This document shows, piece after piece, positions 17,083-25,765 of a DNA stretch of 64,000 nt. Position numbers and translations under genes: made by a program. Origin of the DNA: Candidatus Pelearchaeum maunauluense (GTDB lineage Archaea > Thermoproteota > Nitrososphaeria_A > Caldarchaeales > Caldarchaeaceae). The stretch spans positions 175,184 to 239,183 of the forward strand of contig JANVYQ010000002.1 of assembly GCA_030059675.1 (NCBI GenBank), read 5' to 3'. How positions within the stretch are numbered: the stretch's first letter is position 1; every line of letters begins with the position of its first letter. The notes beneath the pieces were generated by a model. The model saw only the letters and a list, made by a program, of their open reading frames with translations. It did not search any database and was not told where the DNA came from.

Positions 17083-17877
17083 GTGAGTTTTGAGACTATA
17101 CGCGTAGAGGATAGAGGAAGCATTAGGTACGTCGTGTTGAATAGGCCAGAGTCCTTCAACGCCTTTACTACCGAGATGCGTTATGAGCTGTTAGAAGCGT
17201 TTAGGGCGTCTGAGCTTGATGAAGGTATTCGCGTGATTGTCATAACGGGGGCTGGAAAGGCTTTTGCAAGCGGTGAAGATCTGAAGGAGCTGTGGGGTCT
17301 GTATAAGGCTGGTAAGCGTCCCGATTTTAAGAAGATGCTTGAAGAGGAATACCATCCATTACTGGTTGCTCTTCGGAGGTCGCGGAAGCCGTTTATCGCT
17401 GCAATAAACGGCGCTGCTGCTGGTGCTGGGTTAAGCTTGGCGTTAGCGTGCGACTATAGAGTAGCATCTGAAAACGCTACCTTTACTACTGCGTTCATAC
17501 GCGTAGGGTTAATACCTGATACTGGGGCGAATTACTTCTTACCGAGGCTCGTGGGGCTGGCTAAGGCTCTAGAGCTCTGCCTTCTAAGCCCCCGCCTAAC
17601 AGCTCAAGAAGCTCTCAATATAGGGCTGGTCAATAAAGTAGTTCCTGCTGGTGATTTTGAGAAGGCAGTAGAGGAGACTGCTCTAATGTTTGCCGAACTA
17701 CCTCCCCTAGCTGTGGGATATATTAAAGAGGCAATAAACGCAAGCCTGAGCCAAACGTTGGAGGATGCGCTTAAGCTTGAGGCAGAGCTCCAAGATAGGG
17801 CTGGAAGAAGCGAGGATCACCTAGAAGGGGTTAGGGCTTTCATAGAAAAACGTAAACCAAGCTTCAAGGGGAGGTAG
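17083..17877 (+). CDS. Enoyl-CoA hydratase/isomerase (crotonase family)
   Basis: This 264-residue protein starts at GTG. The crotonase fold is clear: VLNRPESFNAFTTEM, the oxyanion/CoA site GAGKAFASGEDLKEL (about 58) and AAINGAAAGAGLSLALACDYRVA (about 104). The two catalytic glutamates of a typical hydratase would lie near residues 114 and 134. Here those regions read AAGAGL and FTTAFIRVGLIPDTG, so isomerase or PaaG-type activity is as likely as hydration. It probably acts in fatty or aromatic acid or crotonyl-CoA metabolism. It converges on the MBL gene with a 14-base overlap. Confidence 0.88.
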   Translation: MSFETIRVEDRGSIRYVVLNRPESFNAFTTEMRYELLEAFRASELDEGIRVIVITGAGKAFASGEDLKELWGLYKAGKRPDFKKMLEEEYHPLLVALRRSRKPFIAAINGAAAGAGLSLALACDYRVASENATFTTAFIRVGLIPDTGANYFLPRLVGLAKALELCLLSPRLTAQEALNIGLVNKVVPAGDFEKAVEETALMFAELPPLAVGYIKEAINASLSQTLEDALKLEAELQDRAGRSEDHLEGVRAFIEKRKPSFKGR

Positions 17878-18889
17878 ATAGCTCGGCAAGCTTAGCCTCA
17901 ACAGGTGTGAAGTCCCCCGTCAAAACCTCATAGTGTATATCATCTCCAATCTTCCTTACCACAACACCGCACCAACATAAAAATTCTAAATGTGATATAG
18001 TCTCCAGCAGGGCAAGCCATTTATCAAGCGCAGAGAGAGTGTCAAAATGGCCGCGTGACCACTTTATTTGACGCGCCACTTCTGTTATCTTTGATTCACC
18101 CGATAGTAGCGCTTCAAGAGTTTGCCTAAGCCGCTCATTATGGTGGTGATAAAGCTCTCCGATTCTACTTTCGGCGGAACTGAAAGGCTCGCCGTGGGAG
18201 GGAATAACTATCGATGGCCGTATGCGCTTAACCATTGTAAGCGAAGCCAGATAATCCCTCAGGGGATTATAGCCCTTTATAGGATAAAACGGCACGTTAG
18301 ATGTCTCTTCGGGGAGAAGATGGTCTCCTGAGATAAGCGCCCCATTATCATTATTGTACAGACAAACATGTCCTGGAGTATGTCCTGGAGTGTGAATTAT
18401 TCTCCAAATACCGCTTATGCTTTCTATTGATAGTCCTTCGTTAATCAGCTGGTTAGGTCTTGGTATATTTTTACGCTCTTGCGATATAATCTTCAAAACC
18501 TTATCCATAATAATATCCTGCACACCTAACAGTCTAAGCCATGAAACTCCTTCTTCGGAAACAGCTCTTGATAAGGCGTTTATAACCTCCATCTCCCTCC
18601 GATGCATCATGACGCTAGGGGAGAAACGTGCAATAACCTGGTTAACGCCGCCATAATGGTCGTAATGTATATGGGTTATTATTAGTCGGCTTATCCTGAT
18701 ACTGTTTCCCAACTCATCATGAATTGTTGAAAGCAACTCGCGTGATGTGCTGTGAAATCCAGCGTCAACCATGGTATATTCGTCATTTTTATTCTGTATT
18801 AGGAAGACATTTACATGGCCAATCCCGCCCTCGGAATAATCTATCCTAATCCTATAAAGCCCGTCAAATATCGTGGAGAATCTGCTCAT
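17864..18889 (-). CDS. Metallo-beta-lactamase fold hydrolase
   Basis: This 341-residue protein carries the zinc motif ITHIHYDHYGG (about residues 68-78), followed by HTPGHTPGHVCLYN (about 165), SGDHLLP (about 184) and VIPSHGEPF (about 228), a full dinuclear metal site. The C-terminal 90 residues form a winged-helix-like appendix (ITEVARQIKWSRGHF...), as in LACTB2-like or glyoxalase II-related hydrolases. The substrate cannot be determined; thioesterase or RNase-type activity is possible. Confidence 0.85.
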   Translation of the reverse strand: MSRFSTIFDGLYRIRIDYSEGGIGHVNVFLIQNKNDEYTMVDAGFHSTSRELLSTIHDELGNSIRISRLIITHIHYDHYGGVNQVIARFSPSVMMHRREMEVINALSRAVSEEGVSWLRLLGVQDIIMDKVLKIISQERKNIPRPNQLINEGLSIESISGIWRIIHTPGHTPGHVCLYNNDNGALISGDHLLPEETSNVPFYPIKGYNPLRDYLASLTMVKRIRPSIVIPSHGEPFSSAESRIGELYHHHNERLRQTLEALLSGESKITEVARQIKWSRGHFDTLSALDKWLALLETISHLEFLCWCGVVVRKIGDDIHYEVLTGDFTPVEAKLAELSTSP

Positions 18890-19003
18890 ATACTCCTCGG
18901 CGTTATGTAGCGTTATTACCTTGGTATTTTAGTGCTACCCCCCCTCACTTTCAATCACCTCTCCATACTTAATTCCAGTCTTGAAACACTTAGAATTTGG
19001 ATA

Positions 19004-19486
19004 ATGAGGCTATTCAAAGACGAGGAGAGGTTATCCCCTGAATATGTTCCGAGCAAACTACCTCATAGAGAGAAGGAATTTTCAATTCTCAAGTGATTCT
19101 TCTCCTCACTCATAAGTGGAAAGACGCAGTATAGTGTGCGTGCCGTGATTACAGGCTCCGTTGGAACTGGAAAGACTTCGCTAGCTAAATTATGCGGCCA
19201 AGGAGTAGAGCTGGAAGCAAGAAAAAACAGAAGAACAGTACATTACATACACATAAACTGCAGGATTAACCGTTCTCTATACTCGGTTCTTAGGAGGCTG
19301 GGCGAGGTTATAAACGCGCCACTACCCAAACGCGGCTTCTCAGATGAAGAGGTTATGCATTCTCTGCTTAAGTATCTTTCAAGGAGCAACACATACGTAA
19401 TTCTGGGATTGGATGAGGTGGAGGTTCTATTCTCAGAAGAAGGGGCTGAGCCTTTCTATTTCCTCTCACGTATAGGTGAGGAAACC
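19004..19486 (+). pseudogene. Orc1/Cdc6, N-terminal half, interrupted and with in-frame TGA
   Basis: From ATG 19004 the frame reads ...LSPEYVPSKLPHREKE, hits TGA (19094-19096), then continues with Walker A VITGSVGTGKTSLAK (about 19143-19190) and Walker B VILGLDEVEVLF (about 19400), ending in FLSRIGEET before homology stops near 19486. LPHRE and the P-loop spacing are diagnostic of archaeal Orc1/Cdc6 replication initiators. The missing remainder is found about 2.2 kb downstream on the same strand. The insertion and the stop each inactivate the gene. Other Orc1/Cdc6 copies must exist elsewhere. Confidence 0.85.
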
Positions 19487-20258
19487 GCCGAATCCGCCTC
19501 GTTCGAAAATTGCAGTGCCGACACTCGAGATTTTCCCCCCTTCCCATGACTAGGGCAAGGTTTCTAACCGAAACTTGTATATTGAACAATTTGGCGAGCG
19601 CGGTGGCAACCGCTAGAGCCAGCTGAGTCCCGGATCCTAATCCAACATGCTCAGGAATTGTCTGTTTGACATTAATGGAAACTTTAGCTTCTACATGATA
19701 CTTTTCGAGGAATCTGCTCCACCCATAAGCTGCTCCGCCACACCCCCTCCCCCATCTCGGATAGGCCGTCATGCACTCAAATTCCTCCGCTTGCTGCTGT
19801 CCGCTTTGTAAGGCGAAGTAATATTCATCCGCCACATACGTCGGGTGCAGCTCACCTATCCTTCGGCATCTGGCGATGATGATCTTCTTGGCAGCGGGTT
19901 TGACGCCGAACTCATCGCGAATCTGTTCAAGGACAGTCCATGCAGACCTCGGGCGGAGGAATGGGACTCTGCCTCTTTCCTTTTCCCATTCCTCCCTTTC
20001 GGTCGCTTTTTCCTTCTTCCTTTCTTTCTCCTTCTCCTTTTCAGGCTCTAACTCCTCTAAGCCGACCTTCTTGATGAACTTCTTTGGTACCAGCTCCATC
20101 CCCACATCCTTTCCACAGGTTGAGCACTTGACCCAGCCACGCCTCGAACTGTGGTAAAGGAACTCAGTCACTGGCTGTCCACAGCTCGGACACTCAAAAG
20201 TTTCTTGTTCCGGACTCTCCTTCTCTTTTACTTCTTCTATATCCAACATTTTTGACAC
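19368..20258 (-). pseudogene. Chimeric frame: zinc-ribbon protein fused to a fragment of beta-RFAP synthase
   Basis: From GTG 20258 (or ATG 20249) come a zinc ribbon CPSCGQP ... KCSTCGKD, a long charged stretch rich in E/K (EKEKEKERKKEKATE) and an arginine-rich part to about residue 165. From about residue 185 the protein is part of a GHMP-type sugar enzyme, IPEHVGLGSGTQLALAVATA and LALVMGRG, the signature of beta-ribofuranosylaminobenzene 5'-phosphate synthase (methanopterin pathway). A one-base shift in the G6 run after MGRG hides the continuation SVGTAIFERGGFGGF. Beyond 19490 the frame merely reads antisense of Orc1/Cdc6. It is a recombination product and not a functional synthase. The zinc-ribbon half resembles proteins of archaeal mobile elements (inference). 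Confidence 0.65.
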
Positions 20259-20261
20259 TTC

Positions 20262-20313
20262 ACTTAAGTTCCGACTTGAGTGGACTTAAAGTTATTCTTG
20301 GTTATAGTTAAGT
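20262..20313 (-). promoter_or_regulatory. Cluster of ACTTAAGT-like sites at the promoter of the zinc-ribbon gene
   Basis: Four similar palindromic octamers stand just before the GTG at 20258: ACTTAAGT (20262-20269), ACTTGAGT (20274-20281), ACTTAAAGT (20284-20292) and AGTTAAGT (20306-20313). The third, read on the minus strand as CTTTAAGT about 26-34 bp before the start, could be the TATA box. The repeats look like operator or iteron sites flanking it. No binding protein is identified. Confidence 0.4.
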
Positions 20314-20408
20314 GTGGACGCGCATAAGCCGACATTGTCGCTTCGCTTCTCTGGGTGAGGACTACCAAGATTTCTTTTGCCACGATTTTATCCTGGGCCT
20401 GTTATCGC

Positions 20409-21162
20409 TTATCCCGCCTGTCTTAGTAGAGGTATTGCATACTCTAGGGCTAGTTTGAGGGTTTCCTTCCTAGATTTCGTTATGGTCTTCTTCGCGTGGT
20501 TCTTGTCTACGTATTCTTCTCCTGTTAGGAGTAGGTGCCATATGGCTGTGAGTAACTTCCTTGCCGTGGCAACTATCGCTATCTTGTGTCCTCTTCTCCC
20601 TCTCATTCTTAGGTAGAATTGTCTGATCTGACTGTTTCTCGCCTTGATGGCTACCGTTGCACATTGGACCGTTATCCTTCTGATCCATTTGTTTCTTCTC
20701 TTTGTGATGTGTCCAGACCTTGCTTTTTCCCGACTGATTGGTATGTTAATGGTGCTAATCCTGACCATGAGGCTACCTGCTTATCGTTCTTGAAGCGTTT
20801 CGGGTCTCCTATCTCCGCTATCACTACTGATGCTGAGACCTCCCCTAATCCAGGCACCTTGCACAATCTCTCAACGTCTTTCTCGTTTATGGTCTCCGCT
20901 ATTTTCGAGTTGAGCTGCCTGATCTACTCCTCAAGCCTGTTCACGTTTTCCAGGCACGTCTTCAGCTCTATTATGTCTGCCTCTCCTAGAACTCCTAGGA
21001 TTGATGCCTTCACTTCTTCATCTTCAGCCTTTTGGAACCGTACTTCTCTATCACCTCGTCTATGTCTTCTCCTTCATCAGCACGCGTGCGCGCGCTTCCT
21101 CCGTCTTGACTGTTGTTACGAGTAGGTCTCTGTACACGTCCATTCCGAATACGCGTTCCATT
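20409..21162 (-). mobile_element. Decayed IS110-family transposase
   Basis: The remnant starts at ATG 21162 with a ribosome-binding site (GGTGA) and GMDVYRDLLVTTVK, the DEDD-type N-terminal Asp region (usually DVHKD). After a frameshift it reads a helical part ending LEE-TAG(20926-20924)-IRQLNSKIAE, then the transposase_20 helix-hairpin-helix VPGLGEVSASVVIAEIGD and LAPLTYQSVGKK. A one-base slip in an A5 run follows, and then GHITKRRNKWIRRI and ATARKLLTAIWHLLLTGEEY. The serine-containing C-terminal signature of IS110/IS116/IS902 is thus present but split. At least two frameshifts and one stop kill it. About 250 residues remain of the usual 330-400. Confidence 0.8.
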
Positions 21163-21689
21163 TCAAGTTCACCCCTATTTACGGTTTGGAGGGCGCCCTC
21201 TCATTTAGACATCTTGCCACTCAGGCTCTGCGGCCTATTCATCCTTGAGCGTCGGGCGCGCTACTCGTTGCTTCTGGAGCTTCTACAAGGTCACCTACCG
21301 ATGGAATGGTCAATAACATGAATAGGAGGGATGCTTTGATTAAGTTACGAATTATCTCTCTCCCACGTTTGATTTGGACCGCTTCCAATCAGATCGTGCA
21401 CGCTAAAACTTCCTACGCTTGCACATCACCATCCTCTCACGCGTTCTCACCAATCTGACTTCGTTATTGCTGCATGTATCTTCCCTCTTAGGGAGCTATG
21501 CTTGAAATAAGCCCTGTATTCCCGCAAGACCGAACGTCCTGAGCGACATCAACCTCACAAAAAGATATAAAACACGACTGGGGATGTAAAATATGTGAGA
21601 TAGATGGCTTACAAAAAAACGAAAAGAACGCAAATAAGGAAGTATTCGCTCGCTGCACTGATAGAATCCCGAAGCACCTGGAAGATTAT
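21163..21689. other. Non-coding stretch upstream of the IS110 transposase remnant
   Basis: This is about 500 bp without a credible gene. On the transposase strand it is the 5' flank, where intact IS110 elements carry the left end and the structured bridge RNA. I cannot fold it or find the element boundary by eye. A TATA-like AGATATAAAAC (21560-21570) faces plus and could now drive the downstream Orc1/Cdc6 fragment from ATG 21604. The first 25-30 residues of that frame (KKTKRTQIRKYSLAALI) do not belong to Orc1/Cdc6 and are of unknown origin. Confidence 0.4.
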
Positions 21690-22317
21690 CCATAATTGTT
21701 ATACTCGCGACCCTGAAGTATTAGATAGGCTTGACGTCCAAACACGAAGCAGCCTACTGGGCACTGCGGTGCATCTCAGCGAATATAGCTACTAACAGCT
21801 CTTGGATATAATAAGGTATCGTGCCAACGAAGCTCTTTACCTTGGAGTACTTGCTGAAGAGACACTGGAGTTTTTAGCCGATGTATCTGCTGAGCGGGGA
21901 GACGCTAGGTATGCTATAGACCTACTCTGGCGCTCAGGAAAATTCGCCGAAGCCGACAATTCTGAGAAAATAACTCCAGAACATGTTCGGCGAGCTATCG
22001 CTAGTGTATATCCAACCATAAGACGAGAGAATCTTTCATATCTATCTCGTGATGAAGCGCTTATTCTACTTGCATGCGCAAAAACGCTAAGTAGCAATAG
22101 AGCATATACAACGTCAGCCGAGATTTTTGACATATACAAACTGGTATGCGAAGAGAAGGGGGTTGTCCCAAAGGGGTACACGTGGTTCTGGGAAACTCTA
22201 CAAAAGCTTCAGTACTTAGGTTTTCTAAGTATAAGAGTTAGAAGCGAGGGCTCACGTGGGGGGAAGGAAATCTCATATCTCCCTGCCTGGAATACCTGCC
22301 CCCCTACTAGAAGCTGA
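21690..22317 (+). pseudogene. Orc1/Cdc6, C-terminal half, with in-frame TAA
   Basis: The frame picks up Orc1/Cdc6 at DPEVLDRLDVQTRSSLLGT (sensor-2 side of the AAA+ core, following the point where the 19.0-19.5 kb half stops). It reads HLSEYSY, TAA (21793-21795), then QLLDIIRYRANEAL, the lid helix. The winged-helix part is ITPEHVRRAIASVYP ... LSRDEALILLACAKTL ... GYTWFWETLQKLQYLGFL. The stop replaces a residue that is usually glutamate (Y-E-QL). Together the halves would give about 370-380 residues, normal for the family. Confidence 0.85.
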
Positions 22318-22356
22318 GCTCTCTAAAGCCATTAACACGAGCAACAAACCTTAGAG

Positions 22357-23592
22357 CTACTTCTTACTTGACTTCAAGCCGCTTGCTAAATAGCTGACCT
22401 CACTCTTATCAAAGTCGAAGAACTTTGCTATACCCCGTGCTTTAGCTCCATTATGAGAGAAGATAAACGATATGAATGGTAGGATTTCGCGCCATGCTTT
22501 GCTAGTAGAAAGATGACACCTGGCCGCTATTTTCGCAGCGATACGTTCGCGCATCTCCCTCTCGTTGCGTGTGTTGCTCATGAATCGTATCTTGGACGGG
22601 AAACTGAACTTGGCAAATTTGGTTGGAGCTTTATGCCTGGCCGCTGCCATGCCAGTAGTTATAAGAGGGGTGACGTACTTCATCAACCCCCATCGCTGAA
22701 GCCGTGCTGTACGTTGAAGATGCATATCTGCACGGGCAAGCCGCTCTAAGGCTTCCGCCAATGCATCTATATCAGGTATCTGCTCTGGAGCATTATCAAA
22801 CACCCATTGATAAAAAGACTGCAAATCCATGTTAAGTCCTTCCAACGCTAGTCGTCCATCGCGTATGCTCTTGGCGTTGAACGCCGCGGCAAGTGCGGAG
22901 AATATCTCACGGTCACGTAATCTATATCCTAAAGCATTCAATGTTTCGCGGCTTACGGCTCCTGTGGCCGCGATAGCTTGTAGGTCGTTTATAGCTGAGC
23001 GTAGATCTCCATTACTCCTATCTGCTATCTCTTTTAGTACTTCGTCAGAACATTTAAGACCTTCCGCAGTACATATCTTTTTCAAATGACTGACTATCGT
23101 AGCTTTATGTATCCTCTTAAACTCTATCAGCTGAGCCTTTTCGCGAAGTCCAGCTAACCGCTGGTCCCATGGATTATTAGCTACTAAAACTATCGGCACG
23201 CGTGTGTTGGTTATCACTTTGGATAATGCGGATACTCCTCCAACATCCTCTTTCCCCGCCAATCCATCAACCTCATCCACTAGTATTATTCGTTTCCTCA
23301 GCCCAGTGATTGTTGCTTGCTGTGAGGCTAGGCCTACAATTTGCTCGACTTTTTCAGCTGTTCTGAAGTCGCTTGCATTAACCTCAACCACGTCTAGGCC
23401 GTTCTCATTTGCATACGCCAAAACAAGCGAGGTTTTTCCAACTCCGGCGGGGCCGTAAAGAAGTGCAGCTTTCTTAGATGGTTTGCCAGCACTCCACTGT
23501 TTAGCCCAAGCTAGGAAAGACTCTATAGCCTCCTTATTCCCAACGACCTCGGATACTCGTTTCGGTCTGTATTTTTCCGTCCAGGGAATCAT
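22357..23592 (-). CDS. rfcL: Replication factor C large subunit
   Basis: This 411-residue clamp-loader subunit loads PCNA at primer termini. It begins WTEKYRPKRVSEVVGN (RFC box), with Walker A LLYGPAGVGKTSL (about 45) and Walker B RIILVDEVDGLAG (about 100), and lacks the SRC motif, as large subunits do. Box VIII-like sequences and a helical C-terminal collar follow; there is no recognisable PIP box at the end. Its start overlaps the stop of rfcS by 4 bases (rfcS precedes it on the minus strand), the standard archaeal arrangement. Confidence 0.95.
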   Translation of the reverse strand: MIPWTEKYRPKRVSEVVGNKEAIESFLAWAKQWSAGKPSKKAALLYGPAGVGKTSLVLAYANENGLDVVEVNASDFRTAEKVEQIVGLASQQATITGLRKRIILVDEVDGLAGKEDVGGVSALSKVITNTRVPIVLVANNPWDQRLAGLREKAQLIEFKRIHKATIVSHLKKICTAEGLKCSDEVLKEIADRSNGDLRSAINDLQAIAATGAVSRETLNALGYRLRDREIFSALAAAFNAKSIRDGRLALEGLNMDLQSFYQWVFDNAPEQIPDIDALAEALERLARADMHLQRTARLQRWGLMKYVTPLITTGMAAARHKAPTKFAKFSFPSKIRFMSNTRNEREMRERIAAKIAARCHLSTSKAWREILPFISFIFSHNGAKARGIAKFFDFDKSEVSYLASGLKSSKK

Positions 23593-24578
23593 CTCGTTTT
23601 CCGCATCTTCTTAGCCAGCTTAGATACCAGAGCTAATATCTGTATCTCTGGTGTTCCGCCTTCAGCTATCCTGAAGTCGGCCTCACCTAATGCGTCAAGT
23701 ATCTCAACCTTATCTTCTTCCGATATGTCAAGTTGGCCGATTTCACGGTATATTGCTGTGAGGAGGTCGCTTGGCGCAACACCTTGTAAGTATAGAAGCT
23801 CGCGAAGCAAGTCGCGTGCTTCGCTTATCTTGCCTGACAGCCCCAGCTCAAGCAACCGCCTAACCTCCCCACGGCTAACATAGCCTATTACCTGATAAAC
23901 CGTCTTCTCATCCACATCACGTGATATTGAGACCGCTGCTTGGAGTATGTTTATTGACTTCCGCATATCCCCCTCTGAAAAGTCGTAAATCGCCTCCAAA
24001 GCGGCTGATGAAATGTTAAGCCCCTCGTTTTTAGCGATTTTACCCAAATGCTCTATTACCTTATCTCTGGGAAGAGGCCTGAATCTAAGTACTGCGCATC
24101 TTGACTGTATGGGCTCTATAATCCTATTGCTATAGTTAGCCACTAGGATAAACCTGCATGTGGCCGAGAATTGCTCCATCGTTCTTCTAAAAGCATGCTG
24201 AGCGTCGTCTGTCAGCTGGTCGCTCTCATCCAGTAGTAGAATTCTAAACCCTATAGGGCCGAATGGAACTGAGCGTGCATACATTTTCACCTTCTCTCTG
24301 ATTGTCTGGATTCCGCGTTCGTCTGATGCGTTAATCTCAACGAAGAGCCCCTCGGTTAGGTAGTTAGGACCGTATAACTCGCGGGCGAATGCGTGGGCTG
24401 AAGCAGTTTTCCCAGTACCTGGTGGGCCTGCGAAGAGCATATGTGGAACCTGCCTTGTTTGGAGGATATTCTTCAAAGCTCTTACGACTTCTTCCTGGTC
24501 AACCATCTCATCAAGCGTCTTGGGTCTATATTTCTCTATCCAGGGAAGCTCGCCCACGAGCCGTTCTTCAACTGCCAT
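23589..24578 (-). CDS. rfcS: Replication factor C small subunit
   Basis: This 329-residue subunit has the RFC box PWIEKYRPKTLDEMVDQ, Walker A FAGPPGTGKTASAHAFA (about 49), Walker B ILLLDESDQLT (about 112) and the arginine-finger SRC motif IIEPIQSRCAVLRF (about 155). No intein is present. It heads the rfcS-rfcL pair. The pair lies immediately downstream of the broken Orc1/Cdc6 locus but on the opposite strand. Confidence 0.96.
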   Translation of the reverse strand: MAVEERLVGELPWIEKYRPKTLDEMVDQEEVVRALKNILQTRQVPHMLFAGPPGTGKTASAHAFARELYGPNYLTEGLFVEINASDERGIQTIREKVKMYARSVPFGPIGFRILLLDESDQLTDDAQHAFRRTMEQFSATCRFILVANYSNRIIEPIQSRCAVLRFRPLPRDKVIEHLGKIAKNEGLNISSAALEAIYDFSEGDMRKSINILQAAVSISRDVDEKTVYQVIGYVSRGEVRRLLELGLSGKISEARDLLRELLYLQGVAPSDLLTAIYREIGQLDISEEDKVEILDALGEADFRIAEGGTPEIQILALVSKLAKKMRKTR

Positions 24579-24619
24579 GGATTATCACCAAATATTCAGT
24601 CCTGCCTGCATAAAGGTAT

Positions 24620-25354
24620 TCATATATGTAGCAGAGTCTTCGTCTGATCTGTGAGCTTCTCCAAGACATACTCCAGCGATATGCCCTTGAGTCTAGCTAT
24701 CCATTCAGCGGACACACGTATGTTCTTGGGATGATTTACTTCTCCACGTTCTGGCGCCAGTACTGGGGCATCGCTCTCAAGTAATAGATTCTCAAGCGGT
24801 AACCGTTTAACTAGTTTTTGCTTCTGTTCAGACCTAGCTATAGAGGGAGGTATTGAGAAGAAGTACCCCTTAGCTGCTCCTCTCTCTGCATGTGAGGGCT
24901 TTCCATCAAAAGCGTGCATAATTACCTGCTCTGCCTCATGCTCTATCAACATATCAATAGCATACTTCCCAGCGCTCCGCGAGTGTATTATCAGTGGGAT
25001 ATCAATCTCCTTGCTGAGGTTTATAAACTCGGCAAAGACAATACGCTGAAGCTCACGGTCTTCACGCTTTCCGAAATAATAATCAAGACCAACCTCACCT
25101 ATTAACACTACCTTATCCTTATTTCTCCTTATAAGCTCGATGACTTGCTCATAGCCTTCTAGCTCATAAGGCTCTATACCTAACGATGGATAAACATACT
25201 GGCAGTCTGATATCGAGAGAACGCGACGGCAATCATCTGGCCCTATGCCTGAAGTGATTATAGCATCAACCCCCGCTTCGCGCGACTCCCTTAAAACCGC
25301 ATCCGGCCTGCTTGCTAGAGGCTCCTCAGTAAGATGGCAGTGAACGTCTATCAT
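24620..25354 (-). CDS. TatD-family metal-dependent hydrolase/DNase
   Basis: This 244-residue amidohydrolase-fold protein has metal motifs MIDVHCHL at the N-terminus, the Glu in LIGEVGLDYYF (about 88), LIIHSRSAG (about 122), MHAFDGKP (about 145) and LLLESDAPVLAPERGE (about 195). It fits TatD nucleases (3'-5' exonuclease or DNA repair). The gene stands alone on the minus strand, separated by 19 bp from a divergent unknown gene. Confidence 0.9.
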   Translation of the reverse strand: MIDVHCHLTEEPLASRPDAVLRESREAGVDAIITSGIGPDDCRRVLSISDCQYVYPSLGIEPYELEGYEQVIELIRRNKDKVVLIGEVGLDYYFGKREDRELQRIVFAEFINLSKEIDIPLIIHSRSAGKYAIDMLIEHEAEQVIMHAFDGKPSHAERGAAKGYFFSIPPSIARSEQKQKLVKRLPLENLLLESDAPVLAPERGEVNHPKNIRVSAEWIARLKGISLEYVLEKLTDQTKTLLHI

Positions 25355-25372
25355 ATCCGCCTTTCCTGGTAG

Positions 25373-25759
25373 TTGGTGAATTATTTAGGTTATACAAAAA
25401 TAGTGTTTCAGATGCAATATGCTTGGCGACCGTGGTTGGATGATGCTGCGCTATCCTGTGTTTGTGGCTCTAAGATAGACTCGGCCGACGACCTAAAGAA
25501 AGTCGAGGAAAACGAGGGGGAGATTGTTTTCAGATGTCGTAATAATAGTGCATGTAGGCTTGAGGAGGTATGTAGAATACGACCAGCCGAGGGGGATTTT
25601 GAAGTTTTATACTCACCTATGTTTAGTGATTGGAATCTACTACACCTTGGCCGTGAGCGGCTTCTTAGCGAGTTGAGGCGTCTTGCCTATAAAATCGTTA
25701 AGGAAACGATTAGGGAGGGAAATGTTTTAAGGATACGTGTAAAGATAATGGGGAGATGA
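25373..25759 (+). CDS. Hypothetical cysteine-rich protein (up to 128 aa)
   Basis: The frame can start at 25373 or, more likely, at ATG 25403 (MQYAWRPWLDD). It holds a possible zinc site: CVCGSK (about residue 30), CRNNSACRLEEVC (about 54-66). The C-terminal half is a basic helix followed by a strand (VLRIRVKIMGR). It ends 6 bp before the UPF0173 hydrolase and is probably in one operon with it and the next unknown gene. No family is recognised. DNA or RNA binding is a guess from the zinc-ribbon-like spacing. Confidence 0.65.
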   Translation: MVNYLGYTKIVFQMQYAWRPWLDDAALSCVCGSKIDSADDLKKVEENEGEIVFRCRNNSACRLEEVCRIRPAEGDFEVLYSPMFSDWNLLHLGRERLLSELRRLAYKIVKETIREGNVLRIRVKIMGR

Positions 25760-25765
25760 TGGGAA

